DNA of 64,000 bases, from positions 3,286,001 to 3,350,000 of the forward strand of contig CBDASI010000002.1 of NCBI GenBank assembly GCA_965199585.1. Direction: 5' to 3'. The notes beneath the pieces were generated by a model. That model searched no databases, was not told the origin of the DNA, and saw only the letters and a program-made list of their open reading frames with translations. Position 1 is the stretch's first letter, and each line of letters starts with the position of its first letter. The DNA comes from JAVVHH01 sp965199585. Lineage in GTDB: Bacteria > Pseudomonadota > Alphaproteobacteria > Acetobacterales > Acetobacteraceae. The translations under genes were made by a program, and so were the position numbers. Positions 43,240 through 51,443 of this stretch are shown here, piece by piece.

Positions 43240-44139
43240 ATGGACACGCCGATGCCGCTCGCAACCCACCATGTTGGGACACCGATCCCCTCCGTGGTGT
43301 CCTTCCGGATCGATCGTCCGCCGACGCAGACCACCCCTCTGGTTTTCGCATCCCCTCACTCTGGCCGTGGCTATCCGGCAACTTTTCTGGATATCGCGCG
43401 ACTGGACGCGGCCGGGCTGCGCCGGAGCGAGGATTGCTTCGTCGATGAGTTATACGAGGGCGCCGTCGCCGCAGGGGCGCCGTTGCTGTCGGCGATGTTC
43501 GCGCGTGCATATTGCGACCCGAACCGTGAGAAATGGGAGCTCGACCCGGCGATGTTCGTGGACACGCTGCCGGATTGGGTGAACACGACGAGCGCGCGGG
43601 TTGGCGCCGGGTTGGGGACCCTGGCGCGCGTCGTGGCGTCGGGCGAGTCGATCTATCGCCGTAAGCTGCCGTTCGGCGAGGCCGAGTTCCGCGTGCGGAC
43701 GTACTGGGAGCCCTACCATGCGGCACTCCGGCAGTTGCTGGACGAGACCAAGCGGTCGTTCGGCGCTTGCTTGCTAATCGATTGTCATTCGATGCCGGCG
43801 CAAACGTATCTCGACGGCCGTCGCTCGCCAGACGTCATCCTCGGCGATGCGCATGGCACAGCATGCTCACCCCAAATCATGCGCACCATCGAGGTGATCC
43901 TGTCCGATCTTGGCTTCGTGGTGCGCCGCAACGACCCGTATGCGGGCGGCTACGTCACACGGCATTACGGGCGCCCGCGGGAGATGGTGCATACGCTCCA
44001 GCTCGAACTGGCCCGGGGACTCTATATGGATGAAGCGCGCCTCACGCGATCGGCCGATTTTGGCGTCATCAAGCGCAAACTAGCAACGTTCGCGGCAAGG
44101 TTGAGCGATGAGGCGCCTGGTCTCCTGCGTATGAAATAG
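43240..44139 (+). CDS. N-formylglutamate amidohydrolase family protein
   Basis: 299 residues. The family block 'PLVFASPHSGRGYPATFL' (33-50), 'SEDCFVDELYEGA', 'ARAYCDPNREKWELDP', 'LLIDCHSMPA' and 'HYGRPREMVHTLQLELARGLYMDE' is characteristic of N-formylglutamate deformylase (HutG-like) and its paralogues. It hydrolyses an N-formyl or similar amide in amino-acid breakdown; there is no hut gene nearby, so a paralogous role cannot be excluded. It is monocistronic or followed by the lytic transglycosylase 82 bases on. Confidence 0.88.
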   Translation: MDTPMPLATHHVGTPIPSVVSFRIDRPPTQTTPLVFASPHSGRGYPATFLDIARLDAAGLRRSEDCFVDELYEGAVAAGAPLLSAMFARAYCDPNREKWELDPAMFVDTLPDWVNTTSARVGAGLGTLARVVASGESIYRRKLPFGEAEFRVRTYWEPYHAALRQLLDETKRSFGACLLIDCHSMPAQTYLDGRRSPDVILGDAHGTACSPQIMRTIEVILSDLGFVVRRNDPYAGGYVTRHYGRPREMVHTLQLELARGLYMDEARLTRSADFGVIKRKLATFAARLSDEAPGLLRMK

Positions 44140-44221
44140 GGTCCGGTTGAGGACGGTCTCCTTCGTCGTAGTCGAAGTGTGTTAACCGCTCATTCATGAG
44201 TCGCTGGCATTCTCGCCTCCG

Positions 44222-45031
44222 ATGTGGCTCCGGTTCTTCTCCCTCCTGCTGACAATGATGATGGCGGTAAATGCCGCTCGCGCCGACGTGCCACCGCCTG
44301 CGCTATGCCGCTCGGCGATTGCGGCGGCGGAGCGCAGCTACGGCGTTCCGGACCGTTTGATGCAGGCGATCGGGGTGGTCGAGAGCGGGCGCGCAGATGA
44401 GCGCGGTGGCGTCACGGCATGGCCATGGACGATTAACGTCGAAGGCGTCGGCTATGTGTTCGAGACGAAGCAAGAGGCCATCGCCGCGGTGAATGAACAT
44501 CGCGCGCGCGGCGCACGGTCGATCGATGTCGGGTGCATGCAGGTGAATCTCTTGCATCATAGCGATGCGTTTGGATCGCTTGAGCAAGCGTTCGATCCCG
44601 GCGCCAACTCGCGCTACGCGGCTCAGTTCCTGCAAAATTTGCTAGCGCAGACCGGGTCTTGGCCTCGGGCCGCGGCGGGTTACCACTCGCTGACGCCCGA
44701 TATCGGCGCTGATTACGGCCGCAAGGTCCTCGCAGTCTGGGCACGGCCTGGTCTAGGCGAGCCGGTGCCGTTCATCTCGGTGCGGCGCGGCGCCAACACG
44801 GCGAGCCTCGTGCCGCCGACGAGTGCTTTCACGTCGACGCCGCCGAGCAACTCCGTCGCACCTTCGCCGGGTGGTTTATCAATGCGCGGGAGCATGACGG
44901 CCCATGTCATTCCGAGCTCGCCTGGTTCAGCCAACGCGTCGGCAGGTGGGTCCGGTACCGGCCGTGGTTTGGCTGCTTACCGACAAGCTCCGACCCGCCT
45001 TGCCACGACGCTCGGGTTTCGACCCGGCTGA
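44222..45031 (+). CDS. exported lytic transglycosylase (SLT domain)
   Basis: 269 residues. The signal peptide (about 1-21, 'MWLRFFSLLLTMMMAVNAAR') is followed by an SLT domain, 25-175: catalytic E54 in 'AIGVVESGR', then 'SIDVGCMQVNLLHH' and 'AAAGYHSLTPDIGADYG', the lysozyme-like fold landmarks. The C-terminal ~90 residues are Ser/Pro/Ala-rich and probably disordered. It would cleave peptidoglycan glycan strands in the periplasm, forming 1,6-anhydro ends. An insertion ('WPWTINVEGVGYVFETKQEA') before the second motif resembles the transglycosylases found near secretion or flagellar genes, but none are nearby. Confidence 0.87.
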   Translation: MWLRFFSLLLTMMMAVNAARADVPPPALCRSAIAAAERSYGVPDRLMQAIGVVESGRADERGGVTAWPWTINVEGVGYVFETKQEAIAAVNEHRARGARSIDVGCMQVNLLHHSDAFGSLEQAFDPGANSRYAAQFLQNLLAQTGSWPRAAAGYHSLTPDIGADYGRKVLAVWARPGLGEPVPFISVRRGANTASLVPPTSAFTSTPPSNSVAPSPGGLSMRGSMTAHVIPSSPGSANASAGGSGTGRGLAAYRQAPTRLATTLGFRPG

Positions 45032-45082
45032 CGACGCTAGTCCATCGCCAGGCGGGGTGTTCGACCCAAGCATGCTGGCGGC

Positions 45083-46249
45083 CTAGTAGCTTCGAGGCAT
45101 TCCCAGGACGTGCTCGGCAACGAAGGATAGTACCAGGTTCGTGCTGATTGGGGCCACTTGGTAGAGCCGTGTCTCGCGATATTTCCGCTCGACGTCGTAT
45201 TCCTCGGCGAAGCCGAACCCGCCATGTGTTTGCACACACGCCTCGGCTGCCGCCCAACTCGCATCCGCGGCCAACAGCTTCGCCATATTGGCCTGCTCAC
45301 CACATGGCAGCCCGGCGGCGAATCGTTCGCACCCATCGTGAACCATGAGCTCGGCCGCCCGCATCTGCGCGTAGGCTCGCGCGATCGGGAACTGCACACC
45401 TTGGTTCTGGCCGATCGGACGGTTGAATACTGAGCGGTCCCGCGAGTAGGCGACCGACTTGTTGGTGAACCACTTCGCGTCGCCGATACACTCGGCCGCG
45501 ATCAGGAGACGCTCGGCGTTCATCCCGTCGAGGATATAACGAAACCCTTTGCCCTCCTCACCCACAAGACTGTCGGCTGGAATGCGCATATTATCAAAAA
45601 AGACTTCGCAGGAGTTATGGTTCATCATCGTCCGGATCGGCCGGATCGTCAGTCCCTTGTCGCGAACTAAGCGCATGTCGAAGATGAACACGGACAGACC
45701 GTCGGTTCGCTTCTTGACCTTGTCTTGCGGCGTCGTGCGCGCCAGCAACACCATCAAGTCGGAATACTCCGCGCGGCTCGTCCATATTTTCTGGCCGTCG
45801 ATGACGTAGCTGTCACCATCCAATCGGGCCGTTGTGCGGAGGCTGCTAGTGTCGGTGCCGCTGGTAGGCTCGGTGACGCCGAAAGCTTGCAAGCGTAATG
45901 CTCCGCTCGCGATCTGAGGCAGATACATCTCCTTCTGTGCCGTCGACCCGTGTCGAAGAACCGTGCCCATCATATACATCTGGGCGTGACACGCGGCGCC
46001 GTTGCAGCCCTCAGCGTGTATTGTCTCGAGTATCTCCGCGGCTTCGGCGAGCCCCAGCCCGGCCCCGCCATATTGTTCGGGGATCAGCGCTCCAAGGTAG
46101 CCGGCCTCAGTCAGTGCAGCTACGAACTCACTGGGGTAAGCGCGCTTGGCATCGAGGTCGCGCCAATACGGTCCTGGAAACCGGGCGCATAATTTGGCGA
46201 CTTCGTCGCGGATCGCGCTTTCGCTGCGTGGTTTAACGGCATTGTCCAT
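45083..46249 (-). CDS. acyl-CoA dehydrogenase
   Basis: 388 residues from ATG 46249; the frame is open 33 bases further, but without better initiation signals. It is an FAD-dependent acyl-CoA dehydrogenase: an all-helical N-domain ('LGALIPEQYGGAGLGLAEAAEI'), a mid beta-domain with the FAD/substrate loops 'AFGVTEPTSGTDTSSLRT' and 'YVIDGQKIWTSRAEYSD', and a C-terminal helical domain with 'GRPIGQNQGVQFPIA'-like wording ('NRPIGQNQGVQFP') and 'VQTHGGFGFAEEYDVERKYR'. It oxidises an acyl-CoA to the 2-enoyl-CoA; chain specificity is unknown. It stands alone, with no electron-transfer flavoprotein genes nearby. Confidence 0.93.
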   Translation of the reverse strand: MDNAVKPRSESAIRDEVAKLCARFPGPYWRDLDAKRAYPSEFVAALTEAGYLGALIPEQYGGAGLGLAEAAEILETIHAEGCNGAACHAQMYMMGTVLRHGSTAQKEMYLPQIASGALRLQAFGVTEPTSGTDTSSLRTTARLDGDSYVIDGQKIWTSRAEYSDLMVLLARTTPQDKVKKRTDGLSVFIFDMRLVRDKGLTIRPIRTMMNHNSCEVFFDNMRIPADSLVGEEGKGFRYILDGMNAERLLIAAECIGDAKWFTNKSVAYSRDRSVFNRPIGQNQGVQFPIARAYAQMRAAELMVHDGCERFAAGLPCGEQANMAKLLAADASWAAAEACVQTHGGFGFAEEYDVERKYRETRLYQVAPISTNLVLSFVAEHVLGMPRSY

Positions 46250-46323
46250 AACGCATCTCCCTGCCTGAACCGAAGCACACAAGAGGGCTTGCGTCAGCGC
46301 CCCAAGAACTACCTACTTAGGCG

Positions 46324-46677
46324 TTAGTCGGCGAGCGCTTCGCGAATGGCATGATCGAGTTCGATTGTACGGAATGGCTTGCGGATCAAGCGGCAGGTCG
46401 TTGGTTGCGGCGCGAAATACCCAGAGATCATGACGACTTTTAGGCTGCGATGACGAGCGCTGGCCAAATCGCATAGCTCGAAGCCCGACATCCCAGGCAT
46501 CCGGATGTCTGTGACCATCACTTCCAGGTCCGGAAACTCAGCAAGTTTCTCTAACGCCTCGAACCCGTTGGTGGCCTGCAGAACGCAGTAACCGAGCTCC
46601 TCGAGCATGTCCGCCGAAGTTTCGCGAACGTCGTCATTGTCGTCGACGAGCAGAACACGGTGGTGATGGTCGGGCAC
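46324..46677 (-). CDS. stand-alone response regulator receiver protein
   Basis: 117 residues, a single CheY-like receiver with no output domain: acidic pair D12/D13 in 'LLVDDNDD', phosphoacceptor D57 in 'VTDIRMPG', S85 in 'ISGYF', and K100 in 'IRKPF'. Such proteins act by protein-protein contact or as phosphate sinks. Receivers with 'MPGMSGFEL' and 'ISGYF' often follow hybrid kinases, but no histidine kinase is adjacent; the GSR-linked kinase is 38 kb away. Gene upstream (minus strand side) is the divergent DUF5648-repeat gene. Confidence 0.88.
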   Translation of the reverse strand: MPDHHHRVLLVDDNDDVRETSADMLEELGYCVLQATNGFEALEKLAEFPDLEVMVTDIRMPGMSGFELCDLASARHRSLKVVMISGYFAPQPTTCRLIRKPFRTIELDHAIREALAD

Positions 46678-46830
46678 GCTCGCTCCTCGAAACGCGCGCG
46701 GCGAACAGCCGTGACGCCACTGACCTCTACCTGACCCGCGCGATCAGATGCACCCGCATAACGAAACGGCATCGTCAAAATCTCGTGGGGCAATCCGGCG
46801 GATCAGAATTCGATCGGTGACTCGCAAGCA

Positions 46831-46859
46831 GGTTCCATCCACTCCCAATCTGATATAAT
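46831..46859 (+). promoter_or_regulatory. possible sigma-70 type promoter of the DUF5648-repeat gene
   Basis: A perfect TATAAT (46854-46859) stands in a short AT-rich island ending at about 46890, unusual for this window. The -35 region (around GTTCCA, 46832) is poor. The predicted transcript would start about 40 bases before the ATG. Confidence 0.4.
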
Positions 46860-46909
46860 GAAAATATGACGATTTTATACCGATTTATGACTGCCTACAC
46901 GGAGGTTGC

Positions 46910-48508
46910 ATGACGTCACTAGTCCTTGATGGAAGCGTTATGACCCGGGCGACGCTAGTCGGCATTTCCACGCCGATCAGCGACATCGCACTTCCAGACC
47001 TTGGCGATCAGCTCGTACTCGCCATCGTCAGCACGCGAAGCGGGATCATGTCTGCCGACACGGCAGCTGGTGCGGTCCTTCGGGGCAGCGGCTCGCGCTA
47101 TATGACCATGAGCGGCACCACGGCCCAGATCGCCGCGACATTAGCGACTCTCGTCTACTCGAACGGCATTGCTGGCCCAGACCAACTCTCGGTCGCACTG
47201 CTGGGCTCAAGTGGCGTGATCACGCCGGTGGCGCAGGCGACGCTGGTCGTCATTCCTCCGTCTGGCCATCCTGCGTCGACAAGTAGCGTTATCTCCTTCG
47301 ATGCCGGCACGTTGACGCTAGAGGCACAAACGCTCGATGGCCCCGGCATTGCGATGCGGGAGCCCGGCGGCAGCCACAATGCCACGGCGATAATTCTCAT
47401 CAACAGCACGATCGGCGCCGCCAGCCACCTAACGATCCGTAATGATAATGGAAGCGCCGGGCTCTCGCCGCGTCTTGCGATCGCCGGTACCGTCGAGCTC
47501 GACGGACAGACGGACCTGGTCGGCAACGGAACCGCCGTCTCGCTCGCCCGAGGATCGACCCTCTTCAACAAAGGCTCCATCACGATCGACGCGGGCGCGA
47601 CTCGCTTTACCGGTGCCGGGACCTTCATCAATGATGGAGTGGTCTGGATCAACGGTGGTTCAGTGCCAGCCGCCCCGGTCGAGATCGCCACGACGCTCGC
47701 CGGCTCCGGGACTATCGCGCTTCGGGCCGGTGCCACACTCCGCGTCAGCGCGAGCGTGGCAGCCGGGGAGACGATCCGCCTCGATGACGGTGCGAACGTG
47801 CTCCACTTGGCGCAGCCCGGCACGTTCGCTGGGGCGATCGCCGGGTTCTCCACTGGCGAGACCGTCGTGCTCGACGGTGTCGCCGCCTCCAATGCACTGT
47901 ATACGCCGACCGGAGACAACGGCATCCTGACCATTCGCAGCGCGACGCTCTCCCTGGCGACGATCCGCTTCGAGCGGCCCGAGGCGGGAACCGTCTTCCG
48001 GATGACGACCGACAGTGCCGGCGACGCCGTGATCTCGCTCGCCGCGTCCATCCCCGGCACCGTCGACGTGTTCCGCTTCTTCGACGCCGCGCACGGCACG
48101 CAACTTCTCACACAGGACGCTACCGAGCGCGACACGATCCTGAGCACGAGAGCGGACCTGCGCTACGAGGGCGTCGGTCTCCAGGCCGTCGACCCGGTGC
48201 ATCCCACGCCGAGCGCGGTCGACGTCTATCGCTTCTTCGACACCCGCAACGGAACGCATTTCATGACATCGAGCTCATCCGAGCGGGATGCCGTTCTGGC
48301 CAGTCGGCCCGATCTGGTGTTCGAGCCGAGCAGCACGATGGTCGAGCACGCGACGGCGCAACCGGGCGATGCCGCAGTGTTCCGCTTCTTCGACCAGGCC
48401 AACGGCACGCATTTCTACACCGCCGATGCCGGTGAGCGCGCCTCGATCCTCGCAACCCGGCCGGATCTGACCTCCGAAGGAATCGCATTCTACGCCCCGA
48501 GGGCGTGA
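46910..48508 (+). CDS. DUF5648-repeat protein of unknown function
   Basis: 532 residues; start fixed by GGAGG six bases before the ATG. No standard signal peptide. Residues ~15-125 are Ala/Thr/Ser-rich and look like a beta-sandwich module ('AQIAATLATLVYSNGIAGPDQL', cadherin/VCBS-like wording). Residues ~130-380 read like a beta-solenoid/autotransporter passenger ('GAGTFINDGVVWINGG', 'TLAGSGTIALRAGATLRVSA'). The C-terminus has three DUF5648 repeats, each with R/Y-FF, GTHF-T and ER/L motifs. DUF5648 occurs in secreted or surface proteins of unknown role. It may be a leaderless secreted protein, such as a type I secretion substrate, but no transporter is nearby. It starts from an AT-rich promoter region. 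Confidence 0.8.
   Translation: MTSLVLDGSVMTRATLVGISTPISDIALPDLGDQLVLAIVSTRSGIMSADTAAGAVLRGSGSRYMTMSGTTAQIAATLATLVYSNGIAGPDQLSVALLGSSGVITPVAQATLVVIPPSGHPASTSSVISFDAGTLTLEAQTLDGPGIAMREPGGSHNATAIILINSTIGAASHLTIRNDNGSAGLSPRLAIAGTVELDGQTDLVGNGTAVSLARGSTLFNKGSITIDAGATRFTGAGTFINDGVVWINGGSVPAAPVEIATTLAGSGTIALRAGATLRVSASVAAGETIRLDDGANVLHLAQPGTFAGAIAGFSTGETVVLDGVAASNALYTPTGDNGILTIRSATLSLATIRFERPEAGTVFRMTTDSAGDAVISLAASIPGTVDVFRFFDAAHGTQLLTQDATERDTILSTRADLRYEGVGLQAVDPVHPTPSAVDVYRFFDTRNGTHFMTSSSSERDAVLASRPDLVFEPSSTMVEHATAQPGDAAVFRFFDQANGTHFYTADAGERASILATRPDLTSEGIAFYAPRA
48062..48500 (+). repeat. three tandem DUF5648 protein repeats
   Basis: Repeat starts at about 48062, 48218 and 48371 (residues 385, 437 and 488), spaced 52 and 51 residues. 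Shared core: 'V.VFRFFD..NGTHF.T....ER..IL..RPDL'. The second copy has lost the terminal 'EG.aF' segment (it reads 'EPSSTMVEH'), and the first carries 'GTQLLT' in place of 'GTHFYT', so copy 3 is closest to consensus. Confidence 0.85.
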
Positions 48509-48526
48509 GCTACGGCAAATGCAACC

Positions 48527-48619
48527 TGGCGGAGGGGATGAGATTCGAACTCACGATACGGCTTGACGCCGTATGGCGGTTTAGCAAACCGCTGCCTTCA
48601 GCCACTCGGCCACCCCTCC
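48527..48619 (-). tRNA. tRNA-Ser (anticodon GCT)
   Basis: 93 bases including encoded CCA. Minus strand: acceptor GGAGGGG, D-arm with GGCCGAGTGGCTGAAGGC, anticodon arm GCGGTTTGCTAAACCGC (GCT in the loop), a long variable arm with ATACGGCGTCAAGCCGTAT as expected for class II serine tRNA, T-arm GTTCGAATC, acceptor CCCCTCC then GCCA. It reads AGC/AGU. No integrase or att-like duplication is seen next to it. Confidence 0.96.
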
Positions 48620-48668
48620 GCCGGGATTGCAACAGCACAGCGTTTGCCCTGCCCTTCTACTGGGCCGC

Positions 48669-49289
48669 CTAGCCGAGCGCAACCTCGAAGCCGCGCTTCG
48701 TGCCCGGACGCGCCATCATCGTCTCATACCAGCGCTTCACGTGAGGGAACTCCGCCAGGTCGACCTGATGCCGCTGATGCCGCCAGGCCCAGCCGACACA
48801 GGCGAAATCGGCGATTGACACGGAGCCGGCGATGAACTCGTGGCCGGCCAACCGCCGGTCGAGCACGCCGTAGAGCCGCCGTGTCTCCTTCTGAAAGCGC
48901 TGCAGCCCATAGCTTCGATCTGCCTCGTTGACCGTCAGGAAATGGTGCACCTGCCCGAGCATCGGCCCGAACCCACCCATCTGCCACATCAACCATTCCA
49001 TGACCGCGACCCGCTCGCGCCCGGAAGTCGGCAGGAACTGGCCGGTCTTCTCGCCCAAGTAGAGCAGGATCGCGCCGGACTCGAAGACGGAAATCGGCGC
49101 GCCATCCGGGCCCTCGTCGTCAACGATGGCGGGGATGCGATTGTTGGGGCTGATCTCGAGGAAGGCCGGCTCGAATTGCTGGTCCTTGGTGATGTCGACG
49201 GTCTTGACCTTGTAGGCCAGCCCCATCTCCTCGAGCGCCACGCTGATCTTGCGGCCGTTCGGTGTATTCCACGTATGCAGTGTGATCAT
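48669..49289 (-). CDS. glutathione S-transferase family protein
   Basis: 206 residues from ATG 49289 ('MITLHTWNTPNGRK'). The N-terminal thioredoxin-like domain ends with 'NNRIPAIVDDEG' (cis-Pro) and 'SVFESGAILLYLGEK' (the glutathione-binding ES motif); the C-terminal domain is helical with 'GSVSIADFACVGWAW'. The active-site region 'NTPNGRK' resembles YfcG/YghU-type nu-class enzymes, which use glutathione disulfide and have disulfide-bond reductase activity. The endogenous substrate is unknown. It is followed on the plus-strand side by tRNA-Ser; the DoxX-like gene lies 56 bases upstream in the same direction. Confidence 0.92.
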   Translation of the reverse strand: MITLHTWNTPNGRKISVALEEMGLAYKVKTVDITKDQQFEPAFLEISPNNRIPAIVDDEGPDGAPISVFESGAILLYLGEKTGQFLPTSGRERVAVMEWLMWQMGGFGPMLGQVHHFLTVNEADRSYGLQRFQKETRRLYGVLDRRLAGHEFIAGSVSIADFACVGWAWRHQRHQVDLAEFPHVKRWYETMMARPGTKRGFEVALG

Positions 49290-49345
49290 CGAGCTGTTCT
49301 CCCGCGCGGACGATAGCGCGGCAGCCCGGATAGGCAACGCCCGGC

Positions 49346-49978
49346 CTACCGCCCCGGCCGGCGCTGCCAGAGCGGCACCAGCAACGCATCAAGCCCCAGG
49401 CTGTAACGCCCGCCAACGACGGCGGACATGGCGTGCACCGCGGCGAGAGAGATGAACTGCCAGGGCCAGACTTCGGGAAGACGATAGAGGCCGATCCACA
49501 AGCCGAGCGCGTAGAGCGCCCCGAGCGTCGCCACGGGCCGGACGAACACGCCGAGTATCAGGCTGATCGCCAGGCCCATCTCGATGGCGAACACCGCCGG
49601 ATCGAGCATTGCCATGTGCGGCAGCATGACATCGCTGACGATCCAGCCGACCCATGGCCAGGCTGCGCCGTCGACCATCTGCTCGGCCCAATGCTTCAGG
49701 CCTGGCGATACCGGGAACGGCAGCTTCCACAGCGCGCCCTGGAACCACATGATCCCGGTCAGCACGCGGATCAGCCAGCTCCAGAACGGACCCGGCGCCG
49801 GGTCGCCGCCCTGGCGCCGCCAGACGGTCAGCGCGGTCACACAGCTTGCGACCATCAAGGCCGCGAACAAGCCGACGAACAGCCAGCGGAGATCCCCCAG
49901 GGCGACCTGGTCCGGTTGCGCGCCCACCAGGAAGTCCCACGCGTCGCCGAACGGATCGGCCCTCAGCACCGCGGACAT
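49346..49978 (-). CDS. DoxX-like integral membrane protein
   Basis: 210 residues with one N-terminal helix (about 30-50) and a four-helix core (about 66-190). The segment 'VLTGIMWFQGALWKLPFP' followed by 'MLDPAVFAIEMGLAISLILGVFVRP' matches the DoxX/TQO-small-subunit-like superfamily (quinone-associated or unknown function). It starts 13 bases after the gatB stop, in the same direction, so it is probably in the gat operon's tail. The function remains unknown. Confidence 0.72.
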   Translation of the reverse strand: MSAVLRADPFGDAWDFLVGAQPDQVALGDLRWLFVGLFAALMVASCVTALTVWRRQGGDPAPGPFWSWLIRVLTGIMWFQGALWKLPFPVSPGLKHWAEQMVDGAAWPWVGWIVSDVMLPHMAMLDPAVFAIEMGLAISLILGVFVRPVATLGALYALGLWIGLYRLPEVWPWQFISLAAVHAMSAVVGGRYSLGLDALLVPLWQRRPGR

Positions 49979-49991
49979 CCTGGCACTTGGG

Positions 49992-51443
49992 CTATCCGAG
50001 CTTGGATTTCAGCACGTCGTTGACTAGCGCCGGGTTCCCCTTGCCGGCCATCGCCTTCATGACCTGGCCGACGAAGAAGCCGAACAGCTTCTCCTTGCCG
50101 CCCTTGTATTCGGCGAGCTTGTCCGGATTGGCGTCGAGCACCTTCTGCACCGCTTCATCGATGGCGCCGGTATCGGTCACCTGGCGCAGGCCCTTGGCTT
50201 CGACGATCGCCGCCGGGCTCTCACCGGTCTCCACCATCGCCTCGAACACTTCCTTGGCAATACGGCCGTTGATGGTTTTGTCGGTCAGCAGGTCGACCAA
50301 TTCGCCGAGGGCTGCGGCCGACACCGGGCTGTTCTGGATCGTGGTGCCGGTGCGGTTCAGGGCGGCGAAGAAGTCGCCCGTCATCCAGTTCGCCGCCAGC
50401 CTGGCGTCACGCCCCTTGGCGACGGTCTCGTAGAATGCCGCCGTCTCCTTCTCGGCCACCAGCACGCCGGCGTCGTAGACCGGCAGGCCATACTCGCTGA
50501 CGAACCGCGCCCGCTTGGCATCCGGCAGCTCCGGCAGGTCGCGCTTGAGTTCCTCGACCCAGGTCTCGTCCAGCACCAGCGGCAGCAGATCCGGGTCCGG
50601 GAAGTAGCGGTAATCATGCGCATCCTCCTTGGACCGCATCGACCGCGTCTCGCCGCGCGACGGGTCGAACAACCGCGTCTCCTGCTCGACCGTGCCGCCG
50701 CCTTCCCAGATGCCGACCTGCCGCGTCACCTCCGCCTCGATCGCCTGCATCACGAAGCGGATCGAGTTGACGTTCTTGATCTCGCAGCGGGTGCGGAACG
50801 GCTCGCCGTGCTTGCGGACCGAGACGTTGACGTCAGCGCGCATGGAGCCCTCTTCCATGTTGCCGTCGCAGGTGCCGAGGTAGCGCAGGATGGTGCGCAT
50901 CTTGCGCAGGTAGGCGCCGGCCTCCTCCGGGCTGCGCATGTCGGGCTCGCTGACGATCTCCATCAGCGCGACGCCGGAGCGGTTGAGGTCGATGTAGCTT
51001 TTGGTCGCGTGCTGATCATGCAGCGACTTGCCGGCATCCTGCTCGAGATGCAGCCGGGTCACGCCGATGCGCTTGCTCGACCCGTCGGCCAGCTCGACCT
51101 CGACCACGCCGGCACCGACGATCGGATGCGCGAACTGGCTGATCTGATACCCGGCCGGCAGGTCGGCATAGAAGTAGTTCTTGCGATCGAAGCGGCTGAC
51201 CAAGTTGATCTGCGCCTCCAGCCCCAGCCCGGTGCGCACGGCTTGCGCCACGCACTCGCGGTTCAGCACCGGCAGCATGCCGGGGAACGCCGCGTCGACG
51301 AAGCTGACCTGGCTGTTCGGGTCCGCCCCGAACGCGGTGGCCGCGCCGCTGAACAGCTTGGACTGGCTGATCACCTGGGCATGGACCTCAAGGCCCACGA
51401 CGATCTCCCACGTGCCGGTGGCACCTTCGATCACATAGCTCAT
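49992..51443 (-). CDS. gatB: Asp-tRNA(Asn)/Glu-tRNA(Gln) amidotransferase subunit B
   Basis: 483 residues. GatB carries the kinase-like cradle domain ('WEIVVGLEVHAQV', 'DSQVSFVDAAFPGMLP'-like entry, 'AGYQISQFAHPIVG', 'RTRCEIKNVNSIRFV') and a C-terminal YqeY-like tail domain from about 330. It phosphorylates misacylated Glu-tRNA(Gln) or Asp-tRNA(Asn) so that ammonia from GatA can amidate it. Its start overlaps the gatA stop by ATGA, and the order gatC-gatA-gatB is typical. Confidence 0.97.
   Translation of the reverse strand: MSYVIEGATGTWEIVVGLEVHAQVISQSKLFSGAATAFGADPNSQVSFVDAAFPGMLPVLNRECVAQAVRTGLGLEAQINLVSRFDRKNYFYADLPAGYQISQFAHPIVGAGVVEVELADGSSKRIGVTRLHLEQDAGKSLHDQHATKSYIDLNRSGVALMEIVSEPDMRSPEEAGAYLRKMRTILRYLGTCDGNMEEGSMRADVNVSVRKHGEPFRTRCEIKNVNSIRFVMQAIEAEVTRQVGIWEGGGTVEQETRLFDPSRGETRSMRSKEDAHDYRYFPDPDLLPLVLDETWVEELKRDLPELPDAKRARFVSEYGLPVYDAGVLVAEKETAAFYETVAKGRDARLAANWMTGDFFAALNRTGTTIQNSPVSAAALGELVDLLTDKTINGRIAKEVFEAMVETGESPAAIVEAKGLRQVTDTGAIDEAVQKVLDANPDKLAEYKGGKEKLFGFFVGQVMKAMAGKGNPALVNDVLKSKLG

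Noticed and set aside
48527..48619. tRNA-Ser as an integration site for a genomic island
   Set aside because: No integrase, excisionase or duplicate of the tRNA 3' end was seen within the window on either side.
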